Source: a virus
Reading direction: 5' to 3' (one strand)
DNA: 64,000 bases
IMG/VR virus record: IMGVR_UViG_3300043543_000252
Coordinates: 1-64,000 of that record
Position 1 is the first letter of the stretch, and every line of letters begins with the position of its first letter. Below the pieces are notes generated by a model that ran no database searches, was not told where the DNA came from, and was given only the letters and a program-made list of their open reading frames with translations. The position numbers and the translations under genes are program-made. This document shows, piece by piece, positions 27,913-36,574 of the stretch.

Positions 27913-28587
27913 ATGAATAATACCGAAAGTTTTAATATGACAGAAAGCCAACTACAAGCATTAGTCGGTTGGCTCATACAAGATAAAGATTTTTTTCTAG
28001 CAGCTCATGAAAAAATAAAACCAAACTATTTTTATGACCCTATACTAAGCGAGATTTTTATAGAAATTAAAAAATTTTATAATAATTACAATAAATTACC
28101 TACAATAGAAGAATTAGATGGGGTCTTTTTTAAAAAATACGAGCAGTTATCAAAATACAAAGAACGAAAGGAAAAACTGCTATTATGCAGTGAGATGAGC
28201 CAAAAAATATCCTTACAATTCTTAATTGACAATATTACTACATTCCTTAAACAAGCCATTGCTATGAATGCACTAAAGGAAATGGTTAATTTTTGGAACT
28301 TAAAAAAATTCAATGAAGTAGTTACTCTTATTCATGCAACTTCTGATGAATTAAAAAGTATTCATTTTAATTATAATAAAGAAAATGAACAGAAAAAAGA
28401 GATAGACCATGTAGCCTTAAAATTTATTAAGATTATCCAATTCATAAAAGACCACCCAGAAAAATTAACTAAAGAAGATAACGACTTAATAGACCAATTC
28501 CTAGCCGAGTATTATACTAATAATACTTGGGATACAAGTTTAGTACCACATATTGCAGCCTTATACCAAAAAGTTAAAAACGAATAA
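27913..28587 (+). CDS. DnaB N-terminal-domain-like protein (half of a split helicase)
   Basis: The 224-residue protein matches the replicative helicase N-terminal domain at residues 10-70: ESQLQALVGWLIQD, then KIKPNYFYDPILSEIFIEIK and NKLPTIEEL. Beyond that it is helical and has no Walker motif. The RecA-like ATPase half is encoded separately at 31307. In intact DnaB this domain binds DnaG primase and builds the trimeric collar. Here it could act as a separate collar subunit or as a helicase loader. The ribosome site is AAGAGGAA. Confidence 0.68.
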   Translation: MNNTESFNMTESQLQALVGWLIQDKDFFLAAHEKIKPNYFYDPILSEIFIEIKKFYNNYNKLPTIEELDGVFFKKYEQLSKYKERKEKLLLCSEMSQKISLQFLIDNITTFLKQAIAMNALKEMVNFWNLKKFNEVVTLIHATSDELKSIHFNYNKENEQKKEIDHVALKFIKIIQFIKDHPEKLTKEDNDLIDQFLAEYYTNNTWDTSLVPHIAALYQKVKNE

Positions 28588-28655
28588 ACTTACCATATTA
28601 GTTCTTATTTATTCATTATAATCGTCATTACAATGAATGTTACATTTTATTATGT

Positions 28656-28738
28656 CAAAAATTACATGAAAAATGCAGATTTTTGCAAAAACTTGCAGAA
28701 ATCATGTAAAAACTTGCAGAAATCATGTAAAAATTAAC
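28656..28738 (+). repeat. Iteron-like repeat, copy A
   Basis: Copy A contains TTACATGA at 28662, then TCATGTAA at 28702 and 28723, with TGCAGATTTTTGCA and two ACTTGCAGAAATCATG words between them. TTACATGA and TCATGTAA are the same site on opposite strands, so the copy has an inverted pair plus a direct repeat. Confidence 0.75.
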
Positions 28739-28750
28739 AAAGCACTTTGA

Positions 28751-28845
28751 CAAAAATTACATGAAAAATGCAAATTTTTGCGAAACTTCGCAAAAATCAT
28801 GTAAAAACTTGCAGAAAATATGTAAAAATCATGTAAAAATTAACA
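28751..28845 (+). repeat. Iteron-like repeat, copy B
   Basis: Copy B repeats most of copy A with substitutions: TTACATGA at 28757, TCATGTAA at 28797 and 28829, and a variant ATATGTAA near 28818. It starts 95 bases after copy A begins. The spacing of equivalent octamers (40 bases) is kept between the copies. Confidence 0.75.
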
Positions 28846-28847
28846 TG

Positions 28848-28864
28848 AATTTGTAGTATAGTAT
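28848..28864 (+). promoter_or_regulatory. Phage-type promoter, AATTTGTAGTATAGTAT
   Basis: This is the RTAGTATA motif found upstream of many plus-strand genes. It sits at the end of the repeat array and 36 bases before the initiator-like gene, so a protein bound to the array could repress it. Confidence 0.6.
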
Positions 28865-28895
28865 TTTTAGAACCTAAAAAAGTGAGGTGTATTTT

Positions 28896-30713
28896 ATGAA
28901 CACAAATAAAGAAAAAAATAATAATTCTGATTATTTAGAACTTTTAAGAAACTCTAAATATCTTCAAAACGAAGAGGTTTTAAAAACTCTAGATGTAATC
29001 TTACAATCTCTTGAAAACGATTGCATAGAAGTAGAAACCCTCCATTCTAAAAGAATATTCAACAAAAGTACCCTAAATTCGCATATTATGTATTTAAAAT
29101 TACTAGGGATTTTAAAATCTAAAAATGAAAACGGTAGAGAATTAGTCCAAGTAGATTACGAAACCTTAAAACGTCTAACCATAAACACTCAAAATATAAC
29201 TCAAGTATCTGATTTTCCTGAAAATTCTAATGAAACAACGGCATACATTAACAAGATAATTGCCCATAGTTTAAACGCTATCACACAAGTCGTTGAACAT
29301 AGCCATAACACTATGCAAGTAATGTTTAGGGAATTTAGTTCTACTATAGCAAACCAAAACCAAGTGATAACCCAGATATTAGCTTTATTTGCGCAAAATT
29401 CGGCTTTAAACGAAAAAAATGGGCTGGGGGTAGCCAATGGTATTACCCAGACAGAAAAAGTCGCTCCTATGAGCCAAAAAACACAAAATAAGCCTATTTC
29501 CGAAATAGCATTACATAGCGAACCAATAAACCGAGTTATAACACCTAAAACAACACCAAATGATACCGACGACGAAATGAACCTAGCCGACAATGAAGTA
29601 GCCGCAGTGGATTTTGAGGGTGATTTTGATGCTGAAAATGAGGCTGAATTTTTACAAGAAAAAGAAAATACGAAAAAAGAAATCAAAAAAGAAGAAAGAA
29701 AAGAAAAAAGTACCAAAAAAGAAAAGAAAGAAGAAAAAAGCAAAGAAAAAAGCACAAAAGAAAAAGAACAGGGTAAAGGCTTAGGATTCCTACCTTACCC
29801 TACCAATGAAAAAGAAAAAGAAAAATATAAAAAAGAAAAAGAAAAGTTTTCAGAAAATTCTGAAACAGAAGAAAACAAAAAATCACCAGCAGAAATTTTC
29901 AAAGAATGGGAATTAAGTCTCCCTGAAAAATTTTCATTCAAGGAACGAAAAGAATTATTTTATAATTTATTCCTGAATTTTGCAAATTTGTTGTATGATA
30001 AAACTGTAGCTATGGAATACTTTGACCGTGCCGTAAAAGCACTATCTCCTAAATTCAAACCCAAAAATGTAAGCCACAACGCTTATCGTGCTTGGCAAGA
30101 GGCAGTGCGTAATGATGCACGGGCAATGTTTGCAAAAGTTTACCCTCTAGAAAGAATTTCCCCTGAGGGAATTAGTAATCATGACAAGGAGGATAATCAC
30201 CATGTAACACGCTCAAACTCAAAACCACAAAACAACACGCCGCCCGCAAGTCCTTCTAGGGTTACTCGTACCTTTGACGACGACGAAGAGGTTGTTGTTG
30301 ACATCGGTACGATGAAGCTTTATCTGCCAACCAAGCCCGGTCCATTTGAAAACGACCCTGAGCTTATGGCAGAGCTTAAAGCAACCAAAGAAGCGTTACA
30401 GCGAGATGACTCTGCGGAGTTAGAAGCAAAAAAAGCGATTTTAAAAGAGGTGTTAGAGAAAAACCCTCACATTGACATAACTAAGCCACTTGATTACGAC
30501 TTTGATGCGCTAATTAAGGCTTATAACGAACATATCAATGCCAAAAATGAGCCTAAAAATACGGCAGAAGATACTAATGGCCCCCGCGTAAATAATGGCG
30601 ATACGCCCAAAGACACTAATGCCCTAAATACTAATGCCCAAACTAATGCTCATGACCCTTTGGCGATTGATATTTCGGCTTTAAATATTGCTCATGAGAA
30701 TAACAATGAATAG
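28896..30713 (+). CDS. Possible replication initiator or array-binding protein
   Basis: The 605-residue protein follows the repeat array. ATG 28896 is preferred to the upstream GTG 28887 because GAGGTG lies 7 bases before it. Residues 10-90 look like a winged helix (SKYLQNEEVLKTLDVILQ, then NKSTLNSHIMYLKLLGILKS), compatible with DNA binding. A very Lys/Glu-rich low-complexity segment (about 235-305) is followed by a helical domain and an Asp/Asn-rich tail. From about 30100 on, base composition is GC-richer and codon choice differs from its neighbours, suggesting acquired DNA. Similarity to plasmid initiators is by layout only. Confidence 0.6.
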   Translation: MNTNKEKNNNSDYLELLRNSKYLQNEEVLKTLDVILQSLENDCIEVETLHSKRIFNKSTLNSHIMYLKLLGILKSKNENGRELVQVDYETLKRLTINTQNITQVSDFPENSNETTAYINKIIAHSLNAITQVVEHSHNTMQVMFREFSSTIANQNQVITQILALFAQNSALNEKNGLGVANGITQTEKVAPMSQKTQNKPISEIALHSEPINRVITPKTTPNDTDDEMNLADNEVAAVDFEGDFDAENEAEFLQEKENTKKEIKKEERKEKSTKKEKKEEKSKEKSTKEKEQGKGLGFLPYPTNEKEKEKYKKEKEKFSENSETEENKKSPAEIFKEWELSLPEKFSFKERKELFYNLFLNFANLLYDKTVAMEYFDRAVKALSPKFKPKNVSHNAYRAWQEAVRNDARAMFAKVYPLERISPEGISNHDKEDNHHVTRSNSKPQNNTPPASPSRVTRTFDDDEEVVVDIGTMKLYLPTKPGPFENDPELMAELKATKEALQRDDSAELEAKKAILKEVLEKNPHIDITKPLDYDFDALIKAYNEHINAKNEPKNTAEDTNGPRVNNGDTPKDTNALNTNAQTNAHDPLAIDISALNIAHENNNE

Positions 30714-31040
30714 CCATGCCATAAGATACGGGAATAAAATATGCCTAGAATTTGGCGTAAAGTGCCATACAATGCGCGAAAACAATGCCCTTCGTGGCCA
30801 CCTATTAAGACGCCAAAAAAATGCCATATACGCCAAATTAACGCCAAAAAATACTAATCCCCAATTTACACACGGCCAATTAAAAGCTATTTGTTGTTAT
30901 AACACCCTACGATATGATGCCTATTTGAATTTATGGCTAAAAAATGGTGCTCATGAGGCCACTAAATAATGCCCTAATTTAAAATGCCCTAAGAAAATAA
31001 AGGCGTTGAGTGTTAATGTTATAAGGCCCTAAACACCTTC
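30530..31040. other. GCC/GGC-rich segment spanning the initiator 3' end and spacer
   Basis: The triplet GCC or its complement appears more than 25 times here, in short words such as AATGCCC, ACGCCAAAAA and GGCCA, against a strongly A/T-rich background. The coding part encodes the Asn/Thr/Ala-rich tail of the initiator-like protein; the rest continues past its stop codon without a change of pattern, so coding does not explain it. Confidence 0.6.
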
Positions 31041-31143
31041 AAATCGTAATAAGCAATAAATTTTCGTGGGAGTTTTTCGCTTTTGAAATTTTAGCTTTTT
31101 TGTGTTCTTTCCGATAAGAGCTCTTAGCTGATAGAATTAGTTT

Positions 31144-31191
31144 ATCCTTTTTTGCTTACTATTTTTGTAAGCTAGGATAGTTATTTTTTTT
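31144..31191 (+). terminator. Candidate intrinsic terminator
   Basis: The stem GCTTAC/GTAAGC (31154-31159 with 31167-31172) is extended by an outer ATCC/GGAT pairing and followed by a run of eight T after a 4-base gap. It could end the initiator transcript. The short stem makes this moderate evidence. Confidence 0.4.
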
Positions 31192-31273
31192 GAAAAAATA
31201 CGCTTTTGATTGATGGTAGCGTAGAGGGATTTTATTTTTTTGGCGTTAAAAAAATTTTTATTATTAAATGGCT

Positions 31274-31290
31274 AAATTATAGTATTGTGA
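31274..31290 (+). promoter_or_regulatory. Phage-type promoter, AAATTATAGTATTGTGA
   Basis: A copy of the RTAGTATW motif lies 17-33 bases before the DnaB-type ATPase start, with AGGAG between, so transcription of the helicase-GroEL-SbcC run probably starts here. Confidence 0.6.
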
Positions 31291-31306
31291 TAAATAGGAG
31301 TTTCAC

Positions 31307-32359
31307 ATGATGGGTGAATCAAAGCATATTAAAATTAACGATTTTAATTTATTAGAAAAAGAAAAAGAATTAAAAAAAGAAAAAATTGCAGAAGAATTAG
31401 GTAAGAGACAATATACCAAAAGTTTAAGAGAAAGATTAGAAAATTTTAGTTTAACAGATTACGAAGCTGGTACTACGCAAGCAAAACGCGCTACTCAAAT
31501 TCTGAACCAAATTAACATTGATAAAAGAGTTGTTGCTAAAAGATTAACTTTTATTAACGACACGTTGTCTCGTTACGTACCTTTACTTGGTGGAAGTTTA
31601 TATTTAATCGGTGCTGTATCTGGTTCAGGTAAATCTACTTGCGTTGCGAATATCGTACATCCTTTATGGAAAGCGAAAAAGAAAATTTTAGTTTTATCTA
31701 ACGAGGAAACTCAAAAAGACGTGTATGCTCGTATTGCTTGTCTAGATTTACCTAACGGAGATTTTAATGCATGGAGAAAAGGTCTAGTAGATAGTAAAAC
31801 TCATTTAGATATTACTGCTAAGATTTTGGATATTATTCCTTACGTAACGGTGGTGGATAATTCAGCGGGTGCTCCTCCTAGTACTATAGAAGGTATCCAA
31901 AAAACTCTAGAAGAGGCAAAGAAAAAAAATAATTATGATTGTATTTTAATTGACTATGCTCAAAACTGTAAAACTAGTATTTTTAACCCACACTTAGATA
32001 ACACAACGGTTATGTATCAATTAAGAGATTATTTAAACTCTTACATTTCCACTTCTAGCATTCCGTTAGTATTATTTACTCAGCTAAAGCCATTTGTTGC
32101 TGATAAAGACCAAAGAGACCGTAAAATTGAAAGTCGTATTAAATGGTGTACTGGATTGTTCGAAATTGCAACTTGTGTAATTGAAATTATTAGGGATAGA
32201 GAAAATAAAATGTCTATTTTCCATGTGGAAAAAGACCGATTTGGTGATATTGGACCTGATGTGCCATGTCGGTTTGAACGTGGGAAATATGTTGAATTAA
32301 GTGTAGATGAAATGTTGGCACTTGAGATGCCTCAAGAAAAATCTAATAAAAATAAATAA
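31307..32359 (+). CDS. DnaB-type replicative helicase ATPase
   Basis: The 350-residue protein is the RecA-like C-terminal half of a DnaB-family helicase: Walker A GAVSGSGKS (about residues 101-109), LSNEETQKDVYARIA, Walker B CILIDYAQN and a sensor-like LVLFTQLKP. The usual N-terminal collar domain is absent, replaced by a 60-residue charged helix; a protein resembling that domain is encoded at 27913. It would unwind DNA ahead of the DnaE polymerase with the primase at 50617. The start has AGGAG six bases upstream; ATG 31310 is an alternative. Confidence 0.85.
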   Translation: MMGESKHIKINDFNLLEKEKELKKEKIAEELGKRQYTKSLRERLENFSLTDYEAGTTQAKRATQILNQINIDKRVVAKRLTFINDTLSRYVPLLGGSLYLIGAVSGSGKSTCVANIVHPLWKAKKKILVLSNEETQKDVYARIACLDLPNGDFNAWRKGLVDSKTHLDITAKILDIIPYVTVVDNSAGAPPSTIEGIQKTLEEAKKKNNYDCILIDYAQNCKTSIFNPHLDNTTVMYQLRDYLNSYISTSSIPLVLFTQLKPFVADKDQRDRKIESRIKWCTGLFEIATCVIEIIRDRENKMSIFHVEKDRFGDIGPDVPCRFERGKYVELSVDEMLALEMPQEKSNKNK

Positions 32360-32370
32360 TTTATAGTACT
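32358..32370 (+). promoter_or_regulatory. Phage-type promoter, AATTTATAGTACT
   Basis: This TATAGTAC copy lies in the 31-base gap between the helicase stop and the GroEL start, ahead of GTGGAGG. It could provide extra GroEL transcription. Confidence 0.5.
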
Positions 32371-32390
32371 TTTATAAGTGGAGGGTCAAT

Positions 32391-34187
32391 ATGAGTCTAT
32401 TCCAAACTAAAAAACCAAAATCCGCTGCAAAAATCATGTTACCAGCTTCTGAAAGGTTAACTACAGAGACATTAAATACTTTAAAACATATTTCGCAGAT
32501 GGTTAGTCAAACATTAGGCCCCGGTGGCAAACAAGTTTTGATTGAACGACCAGAAGTTGGTATGAAACCTATTGCCACTAAAGATGGTGTAACCGTATTT
32601 AAACATTTGGGTTACGAATCAGCAATTCAACAAGTAATTTTAGAAGCCGCAAGAGACGCAGCAATTCGAACAGCTAATGATGCAGGTGATGGTACTACAA
32701 CTGCTACAATTTTATCTTATGCTATTGCAGAACTAACTGCTGAAGTACTTAAAAATAATGATAAAATTAGTCCACAATCTTTAATTAGAGCAATGCAATC
32801 TTTAATTCCTTCAATTACTAAATTTATTGAATCTCATAGAATAGATGTAAATGCAGATAATTATGAGGAGGTCTTAAGAATAGTAGGTACAATTTCTGCT
32901 AATGGTGATGTAGATTTAGCTAATAAAATTTTAGAAGCGATAGACCAAATAGGAGAAGAAGGAAGCCTTACTATTGCTGAAATTAACATGGGTGGTACTA
33001 GCCGTTATGAGATTGAAAGATTAAATGGTTATACTTTAGAAAAAGGTTATGAAGAAAGTTGCCGTAATTTTGCAACAGGATTTTTAAACGATAAGAGCGG
33101 TTCTAAAGTAGTATTAGAGAAACCTGTGTTTATCTTATATGATGGTGTGATTAACGACATCTCACAAGTTGCAGATGGTTTAATTAAATTAACCGAGTAT
33201 ATGGTACAATCAAATATACCTAACAAAAACGCAGTTATTGTAGCTCATGGATTTTCTGATAGTGTAGTTGGCGATTTACATGTAAACTGGAACCACCCTA
33301 AAGCTCAGTTAAAAATTTTCCCATTACTTACCCCATCTGATATTATTAGAAATTATGGCACTCACATTTTATATGATTTACAAGCTTATGTCGGTGTACC
33401 TGTATTTAATCCAATAGATAGACCTTTTACTGATATAGACCCCAAACAATTATGCGATTTAAATAGAGCTACAAAATTTGAGTGCGAAAGATATAAGTCT
33501 TTAATTTATGTAAATGAAGACCCAGATGCTATAGCTTTACGAGTTGAGGAGTTAAAATTACAAAAAGAAAAACCAGAAAGTGAATATGAACTTCGTTCTT
33601 TAGAATTACGAATTGGTAAACTTACTTCTGGTATTGCCAGATTAAACATTTATGGCCCTTCTGCAATTGAAACAAGAGAAAAACGGGATAGAGCAGAAGA
33701 TGCTTGGATGGCCATTAAAGGTACTATTAAGCATGGAGCTGTAACTGGCGGCGGTTATATTTTGGTAAGGCTTGCGGCATTTTTACAAACACAAGCTGAT
33801 AAAATTACTGATACTACTTTAAAACTTGCTGCAATTATTTTAGGCAATGCGGTTTTAGAACCAGTTAAAGTGTTATATAGAAACTATGGTTACACAAACA
33901 ACCAAGTTGATAAAATTATTAGTGAATTATTGAGAAATGACGACCAAACTTTTGATTTACTAAAACAAAAATGGGTTTCAAAATACGAATTGCTAGACTC
34001 AGTACCTGCTTTAGTTGAAGCTATTAGAAATAGTATTTCAATTGCATCATTATTAGGTACATTAGGCGGTATCATTGCTTTTCCAAGAGACCATATTGAA
34101 GATAGAAAAGAAGCAGATTTTGTTAGAGAATTTTCACACGCTATTGGAGAACGTGGTAGTACCAATGGTACAACTTCTATGGAGTAA
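32391..34187 (+). CDS. groL: GroEL-type chaperonin (phage-encoded)
   Basis: The 598-residue protein is a group I chaperonin. Nucleotide-site motifs are TLGPGGKQVLIE (41-52), TKDGVTVFKHL (63-73) and NDAGDGTTTATIL (96-108), which includes the catalytic Asp in the DGTT segment. It is longer than the usual 540-550 residues, with extra charged helix around 370-400. The Gly-Gly-Met tail typical of bacterial GroEL is absent. It would fold phage proteins such as the capsid protein; a candidate GroES partner is at 24982. It lies between helicase and zinc-ribbon genes with GTGGAGG before the start. Confidence 0.93.
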   Translation: MSLFQTKKPKSAAKIMLPASERLTTETLNTLKHISQMVSQTLGPGGKQVLIERPEVGMKPIATKDGVTVFKHLGYESAIQQVILEAARDAAIRTANDAGDGTTTATILSYAIAELTAEVLKNNDKISPQSLIRAMQSLIPSITKFIESHRIDVNADNYEEVLRIVGTISANGDVDLANKILEAIDQIGEEGSLTIAEINMGGTSRYEIERLNGYTLEKGYEESCRNFATGFLNDKSGSKVVLEKPVFILYDGVINDISQVADGLIKLTEYMVQSNIPNKNAVIVAHGFSDSVVGDLHVNWNHPKAQLKIFPLLTPSDIIRNYGTHILYDLQAYVGVPVFNPIDRPFTDIDPKQLCDLNRATKFECERYKSLIYVNEDPDAIALRVEELKLQKEKPESEYELRSLELRIGKLTSGIARLNIYGPSAIETREKRDRAEDAWMAIKGTIKHGAVTGGGYILVRLAAFLQTQADKITDTTLKLAAIILGNAVLEPVKVLYRNYGYTNNQVDKIISELLRNDDQTFDLLKQKWVSKYELLDSVPALVEAIRNSISIASLLGTLGGIIAFPRDHIEDRKEADFVREFSHAIGERGSTNGTTSME

Positions 34188-34189
34188 AA

Positions 34190-34462
34190 ATGGGTTGGTT
34201 TAGATATAAATGTCCACAACATGGTGAATTTATAGCAGTTTTGTCTAAAAGGTCTAAAGCTTATATTTGCCCTATCTGTTCTCAAGAGTCTCCAGCTGTA
34301 ATTACAGTCGGTTCTTCAAGAGTAGTAGAAAGATTAGACAATGGAGCGATGGAAAGAGCGGTAGAACGACTTGCCGATATTAAAGAGTTAATTAAAGAAA
34401 GAAACGAAAAGCACGATGAACAAATGAAAGTGGTTAAGGAGTTAGAAGATGATACAGATTAA
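34190..34462 (+). CDS. Zinc-ribbon protein, 90 residues
   Basis: The N-terminus has YKCPQHGEF and, 20 residues on, YICPICSQES: a four-ligand zinc ribbon. The rest is a charged helix (MERAVERLADIKELIKER). It starts 2 bases after the GroEL stop and overlaps the SbcC-like gene by 14 bases, so it is translated with them. It could be a small DNA- or protein-binding adaptor; no exact family is recognised. Confidence 0.75.
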   Translation: MGWFRYKCPQHGEFIAVLSKRSKAYICPICSQESPAVITVGSSRVVERLDNGAMERAVERLADIKELIKERNEKHDEQMKVVKELEDDTD

Positions 34463-36134
34463 AAAGCTGGAGTTAGAGGGTTTTCGTTCTTTTAGAGATA
34501 AGACTGTCATAGAATTTCCAGACAGTGGGCTTGTTTTAATTTCTGGTAAATGGATTGACTCTGATGTATCATCTGGTTCTGGTAAATCTAGTATTATTTT
34601 AGCTATTGCTTTTGCATTAGATATTTGTGATTTACCTGCTAGCGAATTAAAAAATTGGGATTCTAAAAAACTATTTGTGAAGCTTACTTTAAGTGATGGT
34701 CAAAATACTTATGATATTGTCCGAGACCCATCTCTTTCTTTTTATGTAAATAATGTTAAGCAATCTAATATGACAGAAGATGCTAAAGAAAAAATCAATG
34801 CGCTACTAAAAGTTTCACCTGATTTGTTAAAAGTGTTAACTTATAAGCCTCAAAGAGAAAAAGGTCAATTTTTAAATATGACCGACTCTCAAGCAAAAGA
34901 ATTTTTATCTAGTGTGTTAAATTTGAATGCCATTGAGCAAGCTATTGAACAAATTGAAACTAAAATTAAAAATACTGAAATTACTTTTTCTCAAATCAAT
35001 GGTAGTTACGAAGTGGTTTCAAATTTTGTTCAATCTTTTAATATAAGTAAAGAAGAAATAACTAAAGCGCGCCAAATTTACGATGAAGCTAAAAAAAGGT
35101 TTGAAGCTGTAAGTTCTGAACCTAAATTAACTATACAAAATTTAAAGGAAAAACTTAATCAAATTAACGAAGAAATAAATAAAGTATTACAAGTAAGGCA
35201 GAAAGTAGATTCAGCTAAATATGAAACTACCATTTTAAATAAACAAATAGAACAACTAAAAGTAGAAGTAAATAAATTAAAAGAACAAGTATGCTATACT
35301 TGTTTACGACAGTGGGATAAAAGTCAGGAGTTATTAGATAAAAAACTAAGTGAAATTAAAGTATTAGAGCATAAAGTGCAAGTAAACGAGGCTATTATTA
35401 AAAATAGTGCACCTATTCTAGAGAACTATTCGGTTTTACAAGCACAGCAAGCGGAATTAAATAAACAAATCGGTGAATTAAATTCTACAATTACATCAGC
35501 TCAACTTGCTTTACAAAGTGCTGAACAAAATTGTAAAAATATAGCACTTCAAGTTGAAAAGTATAAAGAAAATCTATCTAAATTAGAAACTTTAAAACAA
35601 CAAAAAATAACATTAGAAAATGAGTTGAATATATTAAATCACGAGAAAAATATTTTAGGACGACAAGGATTTTTAGGTGTTATTTTTGATGAAGTGCTTG
35701 CCGAAATTGAGAATAAAGCAAATGAGTTAATATGTTATTTCCCAAACATTAGTACTTATAGTGTACAGATTAGTTCTACTACTCAAACTAAAACTAAAAA
35801 TTTAAAAAAAACTTTAAGTAAAAAAGTTTATAAAGACGGTAAAGAAGTTTCTATTAAAAGTTTATCAGGTGGACAGCAAGCGGCACTAGAGTTATGTGTG
35901 GATTTAGCAGTTTCAGAAACGATTAGAGCAAGAACAGGCACTAATCTTGGTTGGATTATTTTAGATGAAGCGTTAGAAGGATTAGGAGTGGTTGAGAAGC
36001 AGTCGGCGTTAGATATGTTAAAACAAAAAATTAAAGGTACTGTGTTAGTTATTGACCATAGTACTGAAGTTAAAGAGGGTTTTGATAAAATTATTAACAT
36101 AATGTTTGACGGCAGGACATCACATGTTATTTAG
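34449..36134 (+). CDS. SbcC / Rad50 / T4 gp46-like ATPase
   Basis: The 561-residue SMC-like protein has FRSFRDKTVIEFP near the start, Walker A SSGSGKSS (41-48), coiled-coil arms with a zinc hook VCYTCLRQW (about 280-288), the ABC signature LSGGQQAALEL (about 471) and Walker B WIILDEALEGL (about 503). The arms are short compared with bacterial SbcC, as in T4 gp46. With the SbcD-like nuclease (23974) it processes DNA ends for recombination-dependent replication and may degrade host DNA. Confidence 0.9.
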   Translation: MIQIKKLELEGFRSFRDKTVIEFPDSGLVLISGKWIDSDVSSGSGKSSIILAIAFALDICDLPASELKNWDSKKLFVKLTLSDGQNTYDIVRDPSLSFYVNNVKQSNMTEDAKEKINALLKVSPDLLKVLTYKPQREKGQFLNMTDSQAKEFLSSVLNLNAIEQAIEQIETKIKNTEITFSQINGSYEVVSNFVQSFNISKEEITKARQIYDEAKKRFEAVSSEPKLTIQNLKEKLNQINEEINKVLQVRQKVDSAKYETTILNKQIEQLKVEVNKLKEQVCYTCLRQWDKSQELLDKKLSEIKVLEHKVQVNEAIIKNSAPILENYSVLQAQQAELNKQIGELNSTITSAQLALQSAEQNCKNIALQVEKYKENLSKLETLKQQKITLENELNILNHEKNILGRQGFLGVIFDEVLAEIENKANELICYFPNISTYSVQISSTTQTKTKNLKKTLSKKVYKDGKEVSIKSLSGGQQAALELCVDLAVSETIRARTGTNLGWIILDEALEGLGVVEKQSALDMLKQKIKGTVLVIDHSTEVKEGFDKIINIMFDGRTSHVI

Positions 36135-36567
36135 AGAGAATTTTTTTGTTGCACCAGAAGAGTATATGCTTTATTTTGAATTTTTAGAACAAAATAAAGA
36201 GTTCTATACGGTTGTACTAAATATTAAAACTAAAAACCCTCAGCTGTATTTAGAAAAATGCGAAGACCCAAACATTTTAGGTACAGTACGTGTCTTTATA
36301 GATGAAGAAAGCTGTATTATATATTTAAATCAAATACTTAAATTACGTCCATCATTAAAAGAAAAGTCTATTGGTGTTTGGCAAGTACCAGCTCAAAATT
36401 TAGTAGAAGTTTTAAATAAAGTGGATAATAAATATCGTTCAATCTATAATAAAGGAATTAGAGCTGTTACAACTACTATTGATATTCGAACAGATAGAGA
36501 AAATAAAATTATGTATTACACTAATATAGATACTTTCTGGACGAAAGAAAATAAATTAGTGGTATAA
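36124..36567 (+). CDS. Unrecognised protein following SbcC
   Basis: The 147-residue protein has mixed alpha/beta sequence without known motifs. ATG 36124, inside the SbcC 3' end and preceded by AGGA, is preferred to the in-frame TTG at 36106. Translational coupling to SbcC suggests a function in recombination or replication. Confidence 0.65.
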   Translation: MLFRENFFVAPEEYMLYFEFLEQNKEFYTVVLNIKTKNPQLYLEKCEDPNILGTVRVFIDEESCIIYLNQILKLRPSLKEKSIGVWQVPAQNLVEVLNKVDNKYRSIYNKGIRAVTTTIDIRTDRENKIMYYTNIDTFWTKENKLVV

Positions 36568-36574
36568 TAAAATT

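Larger units (their letters stand above)
28588..28895. other. Possible replication origin or operator region
   Basis: The 308-base gap between the DnaB N-domain gene and the initiator-like gene has no reading frame. Its right two thirds hold two long direct repeats with six perfect copies of the octamer TTACATGA/TCATGTAA and interspersed TTGCAGAAA-type words, followed by a phage-type promoter and the ribosome site of the next gene. The layout is that of an iteron origin or an autoregulated operator. Confidence 0.55.
30714..31306. other. 593-base intergenic region before the DnaB-type ATPase
   Basis: The first half is the GCC-word segment. The second half is A/T-rich with an AGAGCTCT palindrome near 31117 and a hairpin at 31144-31178, and it ends with a phage-type promoter and AGGAG site for the ATPase gene. 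A 93-residue frame at 30688-30969 has no ribosome site and is not accepted. The region separates the two halves of the split helicase and may be part of the origin. Confidence 0.5.

Noticed and set aside
28656-28845. A CRISPR array.
   Set aside because: The repeats are A/T-rich, of unequal length, with no unique spacers of regular size, and no cas genes are near.
29201-29755. A 184-codon minus-strand frame opposite the initiator-like gene.
   Set aside because: Its Ser/Phe-rich product mirrors the Lys/Glu-rich low-complexity codons of the sense gene, and there is no ribosome site.
30688-30969. A 93-codon plus-strand frame after the initiator-like gene.
   Set aside because: It has no ribosome site, overlaps the upstream gene by 26 bases, and its composition just reflects the GCC-word segment.
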